From: Cavenderia fasciculata
Taxonomy: Eukaryota; Evosea; Eumycetozoa; Acytosteliales; Cavenderiaceae
Reading direction: 5' to 3'
Length of the DNA stretch: 64,000 nt
NCBI RefSeq assembly: GCF_000203815.1
Contig: NW_004457624.1
Coordinates: forward strand, 868,001-932,000
The notes under the pieces were generated by a model. That model made no database searches. It was not told the origin of the DNA and worked only from the letters and a program-made list of their open reading frames with translations. Shown here piece by piece: positions 43,955 through 56,500 of this stretch (positions are counted from its first letter, which is position 1; each line of letters begins with the position of its first letter). Made by a program: the position numbers and the translations under genes.

Positions 43955-45033
43955 CTATTTATTGGATGGTGTAGATGATCTTGAAAATCCAGATGACCGT
44001 TGTTCACCTCTTGGAGCCCTATTGGTTGGATGATGGTTGCGACTAGATGAAAATAGATTCTTTGGTGGTGGTGTTGGTGTAGGATGTGTGGTAGTAGATT
44101 GTCTCAAAGTAGTGGATGGTGTAGTTGATGTAATGTCCTTTTTGGGTGCTGGTTGAATGGCAGCTTTGATATTCCAAATACTCTTTAGATTGATCGCCAT
44201 TGTTGGATGCTTGATTTGTAGTGCACCTATCACATCCTCTAAATGTGACACTGACTTGAATGCAGTGACAGCCTTGTTTGCATCGCCAACTGTCGTATAG
44301 ACTACCGTACAACTATGTTCCTGCCAATTAACCTCTATACTACTATCCAATACTCCAAAGTGACGGAATACCAACATCAACTCATCATGTTGTTTGGTTT
44401 GTGTTGCATTTATATATGGTGGTGGTGGTGGTGATGTTGTACTAATATTTTCAGATGTTGCCGTTGATGCATCAGTAGATGTTGAGGTGGTTGATGTAGT
44501 CGACAGACCCTCTGGTATACTAGTAGCGGCAGTAGTAGCAGTAGCCACGACGACGGGTTGAGCAACAAATACAATATTTGAAAAGGTTACTTCTCTCTGA
44601 GCAACAGGTTTAAGAGGAACTGGTGCTGCTGCTGCTGCAGGTTTCTTTTTACTTGGTTGTGTCGATGGTGAAGATGATTTTACAGTAGAGGTGGAGGTGG
44701 AGGTGGAGGTGGTTGAAGTAGTTGATGTCTTTTCTTTTTCTTTTGATTTACTATTCTTTTTCTTTTTGTTGGATTTAGAAGAGGATGTCGAGGATGAGGA
44801 GGAGGAAGGATTATTGTTATTGGATGATGTGGATTTAGAAGTAGATTTGGATGACGATGATATTGATCTTGCAGTGGATCTCATTATTCTTTCATCATCA
44901 CTGTTTTCATAGCCATTGTCTTCGACTTCGACGTCTGCCCAATTTCCCTACATCATCGTGACAAAAGTATCAAAAGTGTAAGTCAAATGTGTGTCTACTA
45001 TTGTATCGATCACGATGTACTTACAGTATCCAT
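43955..45033 (-). CDS. RRM-like Ser/Thr-rich protein with a 9-nt first coding exon
   Basis: Exons on the minus strand: 45033-45025 (only ATG GAT ACT before GTAAGT) and 44947-43955; 333 residues. It starts MDTGNWADVEVEDNGYENSD and continues in Ser, Lys and Thr runs. A region at about 110-230 looks like a degenerate RRM: VTFSNIVFVAQ as strand 1, ELMLVFRHFGVLDSSIEVNW as helix 1 to strand 2, HSCTVVYTTVGDANKAVTAF as strand 3 to helix 2, then LEDVIGALQIK. A Thr/Pro-rich tail with RGEQRSSGFSRSS ends the protein. Likely RNA-binding. The RRM call rests on the pattern of strands and helices, without a clean RNP1. It is divergent from the GT49 gene. Confidence 0.65.
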
Positions 45034-45668
45034 TTTAAGGTAGTTAGGTAATTTACAACAAATAATACAAATAATAATAATATATCAAAGATTTGATGAT
45101 GATGATGATGACGATAATGATAATCTTATTGATCTCTTCTTTCTTCTTTCTTCTTTTTTGCAAAAGATGATGTAAATATTTACAATTAAAATACAAATAA
45201 ATAAGTAAGTAAGTAATAGTACTAATGTGTATGTGTATGTGAATGTTGTGTATCTATATACAATGGTTGAGATAAAGTAAAGTGAGTGAAACGCGAGAAT
45301 AAGCACCTTTGCAAATTCGCAATCGTTTCAATCGATTCGTTTTTAAGTGACACCTCTCCTCCTCTTGTTAAATTAAATTAAATTAATACATCGTGGTGTT
45401 CAAGATGATCTTTTACTCAAATCATTTCTATTTCTATTCATAAATAATAATAATAATAACAACCACTACTACCTTGATATACCCATTTAGTATCTATCTA
45501 CTTTCTTTCTTCTTATTCTTCTTAAAATGATATCAGTACTACTTTAAAATTAAATCAAAAGCTGGCTGGTTGGTTGTATGTTGTTTAAATAATACTATTA
45601 TCATTATTATCTTTATTATCTTTATTTATTTATTTATTTATTAAATCTTTACTTACATTTTAAAACAA
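45034..45668. promoter_or_regulatory. Divergent promoter region of the RRM-like and GT49 genes
   Basis: 635 bp, AT-rich, with an ATG/ATC repeat near 45093-45120, (AAGT)n near 45200 and (TTAT)n near 45620-45645. No gene seen. Confidence 0.45.
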
Positions 45669-47185
45669 ATGATATCATCATCATCGTCATCATCATTATC
45701 ATCGTCTTATAGTTATACAAAAATAATTAAAAGACCAAGATGGTATAAAAGAATATCAAGAAAGGGTCTTGTAGTATTGGCTTTGATCATTCTATTGTTT
45801 GTATCATACAAACTATTGAAATCTAGTCATATCAAGAATAAGAGTAGTGTCAACAACCCAAATTACCTTGGTATGGGATTACATACAACCTTTAAAACTC
45901 ATCCATTCTTTTACAAAAAGAAAATGGTTCTTAATCATGATGTATGTAGATTTTATTTCTTGTCTATTATATATTCAAATTCAATTACCTAATTCTCACA
46001 CTCTCTTTTATTATTAGGATCATTCTAAAATTACAATTGTAACTCAAGTATCAGTTGAAAGATTGGAAAGGATTGCTTGGATGGCAGACAAATGGAGAGC
46101 ACCTATATCAGCTGCAGTATACATCAAGAATGACAATGAAATTCATAATGTTACCAGTTTAATTAATAATAGTTATTCGGTCACTCAATTTGTTGATATT
46201 CATTTATTATTTGCAAACAAGGTATGATATGAAATTAATTAATTAATTTACATTATAATTATTAATTCATTCCTTTCTATTTATATTTATATATTTATGT
46301 TTAGACAAGATATCCAGTCAATACACTTAGAAATTTATCAATTAAAAAAGCATCAACTAAATGGGTATTATTAATGGATGCTGATTTTATTCCTCCACTT
46401 GATTTACATGATACCATACAAACGCATGTTGATCGTTTGGAATTAGACAGTGATCACAATCAAAATGACTTGGTTTCATTTGTAGTTCCATCATTTGCAA
46501 GTTCATTACCAAGATTTCAATTACCAGATGATAAAGAATCATTTATTCAATCTGTTAAAAGTCAGACTATTGTACCAACAAGTAAGTCAATTCCAAGTTC
46601 ATATTCATATTCATATTTTCATTTGACAAACAAACTAACTAACTAACTAACCAATCTTTATCTTTTTTTTTAAAAAGATTTAAATGTTTGTCCAAAATGT
46701 CATTCACCAACAAACTATACTAGATGGTACAATGAATCAATACCATATGAAGTGGAATATCAATGGATTTATGAACCATTTTTAGTGTTTAGAACCGATC
46801 AGGTTGAACCATTTGATGAGAGATTAAAAGGTTATGGATTCGACAAGAATTCACATACCTTTGGTATGGCAGTACAAGGATTTACATTTATGGTTCTACC
46901 AGATTCATGGATTGTACATATGAATCATCCTAAACAAGTTTGGGAAGGTACTGATACATATGATGAACAAATGGTATGTGAACTATTTTACTATAAACAA
47001 ATATATACATAGTTAGTTTATAAACTAATAGTTTAATTTATTACTCCTATATATTTTAGTTTGATTCACTAAGAATAGTTTGTGAAATATTACCACATAC
47101 CAAAGAAAGATATGGGTTTGAAAGAAATGATCAGTTGTTTAATGAACCAATCGGTAATGTATGTTTTACCAGAGACCATTGGTAA
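45669..47185 (+). CDS. LARGE-like (GT49) Golgi glycosyltransferase
   Basis: Exons join(45669..45941,46018..46221,46305..46581,46678..46973,47060..47185), all in frame, give 391 residues. It has type II membrane topology: a Ser-rich, then basic cytosolic tail, then one span at about 33-50 (LVVLALIILLFVSYKLL). The catalytic region carries the GT49 hallmarks: ITIVTQVSVERLERIAWMAD, LRNLSIKKASTKWVLLMDAD with its DAD metal-binding motif, YEPFLVFRTDQVEPFDERLK with GYGFDKNSHT, and WIVHMNHPKQVWEG. This matches the B4GAT1 and LARGE C-terminal glucuronyltransferase-type domain alone, without the LARGE GT8 half. Acceptor unknown. Expected to act in the Golgi on glycoprotein glycans. Confidence 0.9.
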
Positions 47186-48829
47186 AAAAAAATAAACAAA
47201 ATAAATAAATTACATTAATTATTGGTCAAACCCTACCTCCTGATTTTTGTGGAGGGTTTAATATAATAAATATGTATTTATTCCTTGGTCGATCCTCTCT
47301 ATTTTTATAATTAAAAAAGAATAAAGAAGATTATCTCCTAAAGACAAACACAGTTCGACAATAGATAAATAGGTATTTATTAAATCCACTATTTTTTATT
47401 TTATTCTATTATCCAAAGAATAATCTTTAATTTAAATAGTTTCTATTTAATATTTACTAAACAACAAACAAAACTTTTTAGAACCCTATTATTATTTATC
47501 CATACCAATACAAGAATTCAAAAAAGAATATGCCAGAACATTCAAACTAATCAGACGACCCACTTTAAAAACAAAAGTATTAAATTGTCCCTGGTTATTT
47601 TCTTTTTTTTTTTTATTGGTGGAGGTGTTTTACATCCATTGAATAAAGATGGCTATAAATTATTTCTAAATTTAATCAAATCAAGAACCAATGGAAATTT
47701 TTTCCCTTTGAATGGTTTATATAAATATGTGATATATGGGGATGGGTATTTGTTTTTAATGATTTTAATTAATTCTTTATTAAAGTGAATGGATGGGAAT
47801 CCAAGAGACAAAAAAAAGTAATAATATTGATTGATATCAATGATTCATGAATTGTTCATTCCATTTCGGAAATATTATTATTAATTATGTTATTATTATT
47901 ATTAGTTTTTTTTAACCAACTATTATTTAATTATTTAATGATCATTATTATTTAAAATGATTATTGTTAATTTAAAAGTTGGTTAAAGGAATGTACATGT
48001 ATCCCAACAAAAGAGAGAGAGAGAGAGAGGAGTGATAGAAAGGGTGATAGAGAATAGAGGATTCTAAACAATAGAGTGGTAGGAAAAAGGGGAAATGAAA
48101 TGGGTGGGTTAGTAGGTTTAATACTTGACTTTGTTGGGAGAGGGGAAGGAAGATGGGAGGGAGGGAGAGAGACGGGATCGGAAAGTACGGATGGACACAA
48201 ACATGGATTCGGGATGGGACAGAGAAAGAATTCTTTGGATGGGCGGTGATTTTAGCTAAAATGGACAGAAGCGGAAGGATGGAAAGGTAGAGAGATGAGA
48301 GAGAGAGGAGAGATGGTTAGGACTTCAAGGCGGGGGACCCTAAAATCAAAACAAGAATTATAACAACAGTTTGGAACGTAGATTTATTCAATCTAATATC
48401 GACTGGTGATTACTCTAATTATTAATTATTATTATTATTATTATTGATTATTAATATTATTGATTTTAATTGTATACGATTATTATTATTATTATTATTA
48501 TTAATTGGTTGATGCTACTATATTATATTTTTATGATTATTATTATTATTATTATTATTGTTTGTTGAATGATTATACTTCTACATGAAGTTTATCATTC
48601 AAAATTTTGAATGTGAATACTTTTTTTTGTTTTTGTGGTTTTGAGAGAAAATAGAAAAGAAGGAGTTGGTCGATCTAAATAAACATTAGATATTATATAC
48701 AAACTATAAAAGTAATAGTGAAGAAGGAAAAAAAGATAGGTAAAAAGGGAGGAGGAGGAGGGATAGAGGAAAAGATTCCTATATAGATCCAGTAGTAAAT
48801 CGATCGAGGGGGATTAGACGACCTTTTGA
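47186..48829. other. Gene-poor 1.6 kb region with a doubtful gene fragment
   Basis: Mostly AT- and repeat-rich: GA-rich DNA at about 48010-48310 and ATT/TTA triplets at about 48420-48560. Between about 47481 and 47788 there is a coding-looking stretch with an acceptor-like CTTTTTAG. It reads PYYYLSIPIQEFKKEYARTF and KLIRRPTLKTKVLNCPW, then, across a T run that changes frame, GGGVLHPLNKDGYKLFLNLI and GLYKYVIYGDG. It may be a gene fragment, but I cannot name it. Confidence 0.3.
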
Positions 48830-50584
48830 TTAAAAGGTTGGTTGACTTTTGCCCAAAGAAAACGATGGGACAAATGGGATATCACGTTCGGTGGACGACT
48901 TTGGAGTGGTTGGTTGTGACACATTCTTTTTGAAATCCATAAATTGTGTAATTAATCTTGTTTCATCATATGTTGATGACGATGATGATGAAGATGACGA
49001 CGACGATGGAGAGGTTTGACCAGAAGGAGACGACAAAGAGGACAACGACGACGAGGACGAGGAACTGCTTCCATGGTTCAACTTTTGGTATTTAGTTTGT
49101 TGTTGTTGACTATTGTTGAAGCCTTGCTTGGACTCTCTAATAGCAATCAAACTAGAGGCATACGATGTCAATTCATTCATATCGTTGAGATTCTCACTTG
49201 AATTGGAACGGGATAGGACGGGAGATGGAGCAGTCGAGATGGATGGGACAATGGACTGGTGTTTACCAAAGCTGGATCTCTTGTACGACGATGGAGCAGA
49301 TGTGATTTCAGCTGAATAGAAAGGTTCGTACGACTTTGTAGTATTGGCGTAACGGCCGTGGTTGTGGTTGCTGTGGCTGTGATTGTGGTAATCACTACGC
49401 AAATCAAAGCTTGGTGGAGATGGAGGAGCAGATGCAATACTCTCATAGGTGTAGGCTGGCGACGATGCAGGTGATTGTGGGATCGATGGAGGAGCAGACG
49501 TGTAACTTGGAGTGGTCTGTGGACTGTTGATGTTGTTGAGCATTGGATTAGACATGTTCATCTTGTTGTCTTCATACATAAGATAGAACAATTGCTTGAT
49601 GTTGGAGTAATCAAGTGTTTGGTTGTTGTTTGATGACGACGATGACACAAACTCGGTTGCCAATGATACTTCAGGTTTGACTGGAGATGACTTGACACTG
49701 GATGTTCCAACAACTTGGTTGTTGTGATTATGATGATGAATATTCATATTTATATTCATATTCATATGTTGGTGTTGGAGTGGTAGTTGGACAGGTGGCT
49801 GAGCTGGTGGATGATGGAAACAGGTACCGATTTGTTTGGTGGGGATGACAGTCTCGTGTTGATGCTTGGGACAGAGGATGAGCCCGGTCTTTCTAGTCTC
49901 CTTGGACTTTGTGAGCATCTTGACACCGGGTGGGATACAGGTGACGTGGTAGGCAGCTGGACAACGGAAACAATGGACAGACTGCTTACCGTCACCAGAC
50001 TGACCACACTTGCCACAATAATGGAGGGGACAGTTGAATCTTGGTGACTTGGTATTGACCATCTTGGCGAGTGGGAACTCGGCAATACACGAGTGATGGT
50101 AGAACTTGCCACACTGATGTACCTTGCATTTCATAAGATCCATGCCAATGATACCACGCTTCTTGCATGAGAAACACGAGTTTTGTTGGTTGAGACAGTC
50201 GTCACATTCCCAACGTTGTCCAGGTGTCACCAATGACTGGAGTCCAAGACACTCGACATGGAACGATCTAAGACAGGCACCATCGCACATGAGCAACTCA
50301 CCACCCTTTTCACAAATGGTACAGACTGCTTCATTCTTTCTTTGTCTCTTTGGTAATTGTTTCTCTTCAACGGCAGCAGCAGTAGTAGTTGTAGTAGTTG
50401 TAGCAGTAGTAGTGGTAGCAGTAACACCCAATGGAGCAGAAGATGGTTGAATGGCTACGACCTTGACAGCATTTTGAGTTTGTTCGTAGCACAAGAGTTG
50501 ACGCTTCTTGTTGGCGTTGATTTGGTACTCTTGGAATCCAACTTCATCTTGTTTTTCAATAATGTTATTTAGTGATGGTTGCAT
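48830..50584 (-). CDS. NSD-type triple PHD-finger protein without SET domain
   Basis: A single coding exon of 584 residues. A 5' UTR intron is likely (about 50597-50679: donor GTATGT, acceptor TTTAG). Three consecutive Cys/His domains sit near the N-terminus: PHD1 at about 87-133 ([20 protein letters not shown]...FHVECLGL...WECDDC), PHD2 at about 136-188 (SCFSCKKRG...[15 protein letters not shown]...FNCPLHYC) and PHD3 at about 190-241 (CGKCGQSG...[18 protein letters not shown]...LILCPKH). Order, spacing and motifs match the PHD1-3 cassette of the NSD1/2/3 histone methyltransferases. The rest is Ser, Asn and Pro low-complexity with no PWWP or SET. A chromatin reader is the likely role. Confidence 0.85.
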   Translation of the reverse strand: MQPSLNNIIEKQDEVGFQEYQINANKKRQLLCYEQTQNAVKVVAIQPSSAPLGVTATTTTATTTTTTTAAAVEEKQLPKRQRKNEAVCTICEKGGELLMCDGACLRSFHVECLGLQSLVTPGQRWECDDCLNQQNSCFSCKKRGIIGMDLMKCKVHQCGKFYHHSCIAEFPLAKMVNTKSPRFNCPLHYCGKCGQSGDGKQSVHCFRCPAAYHVTCIPPGVKMLTKSKETRKTGLILCPKHQHETVIPTKQIGTCFHHPPAQPPVQLPLQHQHMNMNINMNIHHHNHNNQVVGTSSVKSSPVKPEVSLATEFVSSSSSNNNQTLDYSNIKQLFYLMYEDNKMNMSNPMLNNINSPQTTPSYTSAPPSIPQSPASSPAYTYESIASAPPSPPSFDLRSDYHNHSHSNHNHGRYANTTKSYEPFYSAEITSAPSSYKRSSFGKHQSIVPSISTAPSPVLSRSNSSENLNDMNELTSYASSLIAIRESKQGFNNSQQQQTKYQKLNHGSSSSSSSSLSSLSSPSGQTSPSSSSSSSSSSSTYDETRLITQFMDFKKNVSQPTTPKSSTERDIPFVPSFSLGKSQPTF

Positions 50585-53500
50585 TTTTAAAAATACCTAA
50601 ATAAATAAATATATTGTTAATATCCTCAACTTGATTTAAATTTAATATTAAATAAAAGAGAGTTTGAAAAATAACATACGTTTAACTTCAAAAGAGTAGA
50701 AGGAGATAATATAATAATATCACGGGTGATGATTTTGTGAAATGATCCAAATCTATGGTACTCGATCGTCAAAGAAACCTTGTGCTAGGAGCAAATAGCT
50801 AGTGGCGACAAGTTTGGTGAAATTGAGGAGATGATGAGGTAGTTGGAAAAATAAAAAGGAAAAAGAGATATAAAAATAATCTCTTTTAAAAGATGATGAT
50901 GAATTTAAAAATATCGATGATGACGATAATGATGGTGAATGTTGATGGAATGAGTATGGGAGTAGCGATTGCCCTAATTTTTCAACAATAACTCTGGATT
51001 GAGGACTACGGTCTTGGTGGCAGCTGGTCTGACGGACAAGAGTCTTGAAACGGGCGGCAACGGGAGAGTGATCCTTAAAGCAGAGAAACGAGAATGTTGA
51101 AAAATTTAGCAATAAATACTCGACTCGGGAAATGTAGGACTTCGTCTCGGGGGGAGGGGGGTGTTGGTGTAGGGAGATGTTAGAGGCCTGAGCTTTAAAC
51201 TAGCTAACTGACAAGAAGGATGTCTAGAACTAATTAGATGGCAGACCAGAAACAAAGAGTGGTAAAAGAATAAGAAAAAAAAAAGTCTTATTTAAAAAAA
51301 ATCAAACAAAACAATCGATTGTTATTGATTTTTAAAAAAGTAAGATTATATCTAAAGAGAAAAGATATAAAAAAAAAAAAGAAAAGAAAAGAAAAGAAGG
51401 GAATCAAGTTAATAATCTATCTATCTATTTTATGCAATATTGATGTGATTGTGATGGATGGACGGATGATTGGGAAGTGAGTGTGAAAAATAGATATCTA
51501 TGTATAGTTACCGAACCAACCACAAAATAAATAACCAAGATTAATTATTCAAGTAGGTGTAATTGTTGTGAATGAATGAATGAATGATTGGGCGATGAAC
51601 GACCGAGATAAATAGTACACTCAATTCAAACAACAAAAGTGAAATATATAGAATAGAGAGAGAGATGAATAAAAGAGTGGGAATTGGAACAACAAGGTAG
51701 CTTTTTAATCATAAATTCATATTAAAGATGTCAATAAAACTAAAAGATGCGAAAGGGTATGGTTGCAATTGGTATGGGTGATGGGGGTCGGTCTGTGATG
51801 ATGACAGTAGTACAATTTAAAATTAATTGGTTAAAGATGAAAGAGAAAGTGTGTTTGTGGTTTTTATCAATTATATATATAAAACGCGCGCACGAAGGCG
51901 ATAATCATTGCTCTTTTTGTGTTTGTGTGTGGGTTGGTTGAATTTTAAACATAAATCATAAGATTGTTATTTTAGTTATTTTACTTTTTACTTACCTATT
52001 ATAAAATATTTTATAGTATTTGTTTGTTTGTTTGTTTGTTTGTTTGTTTGTTTGTTTGTTTAAGCTAGATGTATGTAAATGTATGTATATATGTATGTTT
52101 GCTGGATATATGTTATGTGTATCTATAAGAGAGAGACTCGTTTAAAGGAGGGAGGAAAACGAAAGAATGATGGATGATGTGTTGGATTTAAACAAAAATA
52201 AACGAAAGTTAAAATTTTGATGGAGGATGCGATGATGACGAAAATGAGTGATGATCAAAGTTTCGACTGCGAGCAAATTTGCACAAAGAAACGAAAAGAA
52301 AAAGAGTTCGGCGGAGGATGGACTAGTGTAGTGGCAGAGAGGGTGAGACAAATTTTTTTTAGATTTGTTGTGTAAATGTAAGGGTAATACAATTGTTGTT
52401 GTGATAGGATAGGATAGGATTGTATTATGTGTATTATTATTTGCAAACAAGATAAATCTAAAATTATTCTTTTAAAGAAGCAATTGCGATAGAGGAGGAA
52501 CAAGAATGAATGGTTGGAACAAGAGGAAGGGCATTGTTGTTGAGCTGCAAATGAAAAGGGATCATGATGAGGTAAGAGGGTGGGGAATAGTCACTTTCAG
52601 GGTTATTCAATCAATCAACGGGCATCTGCCGTGCCACTTTTGTTGTGGCCAACCAGCGTGGAAGGAGGGGGTGTTGAGCAGGCGAGTGGTGGTGACAAGG
52701 GCAAAACTTGTAGAACACAAAATTATTTTTCATTTTTTGTCGTCCTCCAGCCGAAAAGATCCAAATCATGATTCTTTTGCCACCTAGGTGTTTCCCAAAA
52801 ATATAATTGGTTTTCAAAAACGAAAAAGCCGAGATCATGATGACTGTGTGATGGAGGCGCACCTTAACCAAGCTCTACTAATCGGCAGACTGTTACATGA
52901 AATGATTCCATTTTGCAGATCGTCTAAAAAGGCGATCGCTGCCAACAAACGTTTCGCTCTCGCAGATGGCTGAATCATCTACAATATTTCTTTCTTTCGG
53001 TAGACTCTTATCATTTCTCTTGTCATAATTCTACCGAATATTCATTTTTAAACAATTAAATATATTCATTTTAATCACACGGAATTGCAATTGGATTGAA
53101 TTGACAAGGGTTACAAGAAATAAATTGTGTGTCGTGAAGATCAAACAACCACAAACATCCATGGTACCAGTACGGTTACATTTTAATCATCAAACAAATA
53201 AAAAATGGGTGTGTAGGATGATAATAATGGATTCCGTGTGAGAGAATCAAGAGATATTTCCCAAACCATTGATTTTTTTATCAAATAATGATGCGCTACA
53301 GTTCCCAAAAAAATCAAACCTTTTGGTTATGTGGGTTTACTCTCCCGGTACCGCACGAGTAACTAAACAAGTTACTTGCACTATGACGCCGTTGCGCCAA
53401 TGATGATGATCTTTACAAATATAATTTAAAAGATATTTATCTTCTTATTTTGGGTTGATTGATTCTTTTTTCCAACCAGAGTACCCAGGAACTAAAAGTT

Positions 53501-53599
53501 CTTAGTTGAAACAAAGATATTTTTAAAAATATGGTTTCGTTTTATTATTACTATTAGTTGATTTTTTACTTGTTTACAATTATTTACCATTCTACTTTT
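50585..53599. other. 3 kb gene-free region between the PHD gene and the kinase gene
   Basis: Contains the 5' UTR intron of the PHD gene and its promoter, with a G-rich run at about 51149-51180 (GGGGGGAGGGGGG, then GTGTAGGG). A long (TTTG)n tract lies at about 52019-52062, with ATCT/TATG repeats nearby. A GC-richer stretch at about 52830-52985 has C/D-box-like ends and an internal GATCG...CGATC hairpin. Another inverted pair (AGTAAC...GTTACT) lies near 53359-53377. No convincing protein gene; the short ORFs at 52500-52970 lack coding character. Confidence 0.4.
52019..52062 (+). repeat. (TTTG)n microsatellite
   Basis: About eleven uninterrupted TTTG units in the spacer between the PHD and kinase genes. 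Simple slippage repeat with no associated gene. Confidence 0.9.
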
Positions 53600-56500
53600 T
53601 TAAAATGGAACAAAGTTTTTTAATAAATTATTCTTTCTGTCATCTTGATTTCTAAATTTCTCCAACAATATATTTCTACCTCTATCGGCGCATTCCAAGA
53701 ATGAATGTTGTAATAACATTTCTGGAGTTGGTCTAATAAATGGATCCACTTGTAAACATAAATCAACAAAGTCTAAAAATTCAGTAGTCTAAAAAATAAA
53801 TAGAGAAAGAGATTAATATAATAAATCAAACTTTACCCAATTTCTTTTTTCTTTTTTCTTTTTTTTTTTTTTTCTACTTACAAATTTAGCAGTATTTGAA
53901 ATAGAATAACCAACTGTAGCAGTACAAAACATTGATTTCAAGGAAGTATCTTTACCATATGGTACAATACCTTCGGCCAATTCAACCAACAAACATCCAA
54001 GACTGAAAATATCGACTTGAGTATCATATGGTTGACGTTTGATAATTTCTGGAGCAATTCTACCCATGGTACCACACATACGTGTACGACCTCTTCCAAG
54101 ACTGCAAGTAGTTGCCAAACCAAAATCGGCAATCTTTACACGACCACGACGTGTGAGGAGGATGTTTCTAGACTTGATGTCACGATGGATGATACCCTTG
54201 GAACGGAGGTAGGACAGACCCTCGAGGATTTGCTTGGCAATGTAGGCAATGAGCGGCTCCTCGAGTGGCTCGGCCATGGTGTTGCCCTGGTTCTTCCAAT
54301 CGTCTTGAATGAGGTCACGCACGGTACCTCCGTCGCAGTACTCCATGATGATCCAGAGATGACCCTTGCAGAGGAAGGCCTCTTGATAGGTGACAACGTT
54401 GGGGTGGTTGCAGTACGAGTGGATGTAGAGTTCGGGGATGATGGGACTACCGCGCTTGGTGCGCTCCATGAGTACTTTAATCGCGATGGGTTTGTTGTCA
54501 GACTTGCGAACTGCATAAAACACATTGCCAAATGCACCAGTACCTAGTTTGATCTTGTCTTTGAACAAGAGGAGTGGATTGCCTGTTGAAAAGATTGATT
54601 CATCGCATCGAGGAAGTGGTTCGGGTTTGATGGCCGTACGCTTGATCAGTGGCATGTACTTGGAGATGGATTGGGGTGGTTCGTCGTCTTCTGGAGATGG
54701 CTGTATATATGATACAATCGCACGACGAGTTGGTTTGGTTGATGGTAATGTCAATGTCCACGCCAACTTGCTGTCGACCACTGACGAGGATCCTCCGCTG
54801 CCAGAACCAGATGCAACACCCGAAGATGAAGAAGTCACGCTACCAGAGAGCATGCCACTGGTGGGGGACGTCGACATGGACAATGCACTACGGCTCGATG
54901 ACCGGATGTTTTTGAGTTCCTTGGCTTGTGTACGTGTCAACGACGCAAACTTTGGTGCGGGTGTGTTGGCAGTGTGAGGGACGATCAAAGTCGACTGTGT
55001 CGACGTACGATGGATCGATGGGATGAGCAACTGCTGCTTCTTGGCACCAACCACATCTCCGCCTGTCATACTACTCGACCCTTCGTCTTCTTCATCGTCA
55101 TAGTTTGTCTTGGACGCCATTGCCTTGTTCTTTTTATTGGAACGGTAGTAGTTTGGTGGAATCGGTTGATTGGGGATAGTGTCCTTGGTCAAAAAGAAGA
55201 TAGAGTTCCAGGCAATCTCAAAGTTTTTCATAATGTCTTCTTCAGTGAGTCCACTCATACGCACGTATGCTTGTAATTTGGGTGGCATACTTTTAAGAGT
55301 ACGTTGCTGTGATAGGAGTGACTCGGCGTCGTCTCGCTGAAAGACAAAGCTTTCGACCTTGCCATAGTGCTCGAGCAAGTCCTGAAGGAATGGCTTGCCG
55401 GCCATCTGTGGTGATCGACACAACACTGATAGACTGTTGATTGCCTTGTACTGGATAGCCTGACGCGAGTTGAGACACAACCCGACAATACCCTCGAGTG
55501 ACGGCTTGATGCCCGAAAAGACAAGACGTGAAAAGTGTGACAGATACGCGTCGACGCTCTGCAAGTCGTCCTCTTCCTTTTCACCCGACTCTTCTTCCAT
55601 CAGCTTAATGGTCAGCTGCGCCTCGAGCGCACGGATCCAGTTCTCGATAGACCGCGCCTTTTGCAGCTTGGATAGACGCTCGACAGGGTCGATGTTTTCG
55701 TCGGCGCCGTCGTCCTCTTCATCGTCGCTGCTCTCTTGTATATCGATCAGGTCGTTAATATCGTACTCGCTGCCGTCTTGGCCGCTGACGAGACACTGTT
55801 GGTACAACTCGCACGCCTGAGTCGTCAGCGTGTAGATGGCACCACGGTTGCCGCCAAACTGGTTGAGTGTGACGACATGGCGCAAATAGACGGTTGCCAG
55901 ATGATAGACGGTGATGGGGGACGGCACAATCTTGTTGCTGTACAACAGCGATTGCACAGACTGCGTGTGTAGAATCTTCCACAGCTCCTCCACTTGGATG
56001 TTCTCTTCGACCGACCACTCGGACATGAGGAACTGGCATTTCATACGACGCGAGTATCTGCTCAGAGCAATACCCCACTTACGGAGTGCTATCGCGAGCA
56101 GTTTAGCGTTGGAAATGAGTCTTGTACCACGTCCATAAAACGAATGTGTTGGTTGTTGCTTTTGCAGGAGGAGGATTGCTCGATGGTACTTTTCACACGT
56201 AGCCTTGTACATGGGCAGTTCGAGATAGGTACAAAGTAAAAAGAGACAGTCTCCCCAACGCATCCACAACAATGGATCGGACCATGGCGAAGATGGGTCC
56301 TCCAAAGGTGGAGGAGGTGGTGCAGGTGGTAATGATACCGATCTAAGCATTTTAGTTAATGTTCCTCCAGCAGCAGCAGAAGAAGAAGAAGAATTATTTA
56401 CATTTCCATTTGTAGTAGTTTGTTGTTTTTGTTCAGGTTGTTGTTTTTTTGGTGTCACAATGGTTGCACCTCTTTGATTTTGATTACTAGTATTTAATTG

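Noticed and set aside
52506-52973. Several overlapping ORFs in the PHD-kinase spacer
   Set aside because: Three or more overlap on both strands with no known motif, as expected of random GC-richer DNA.
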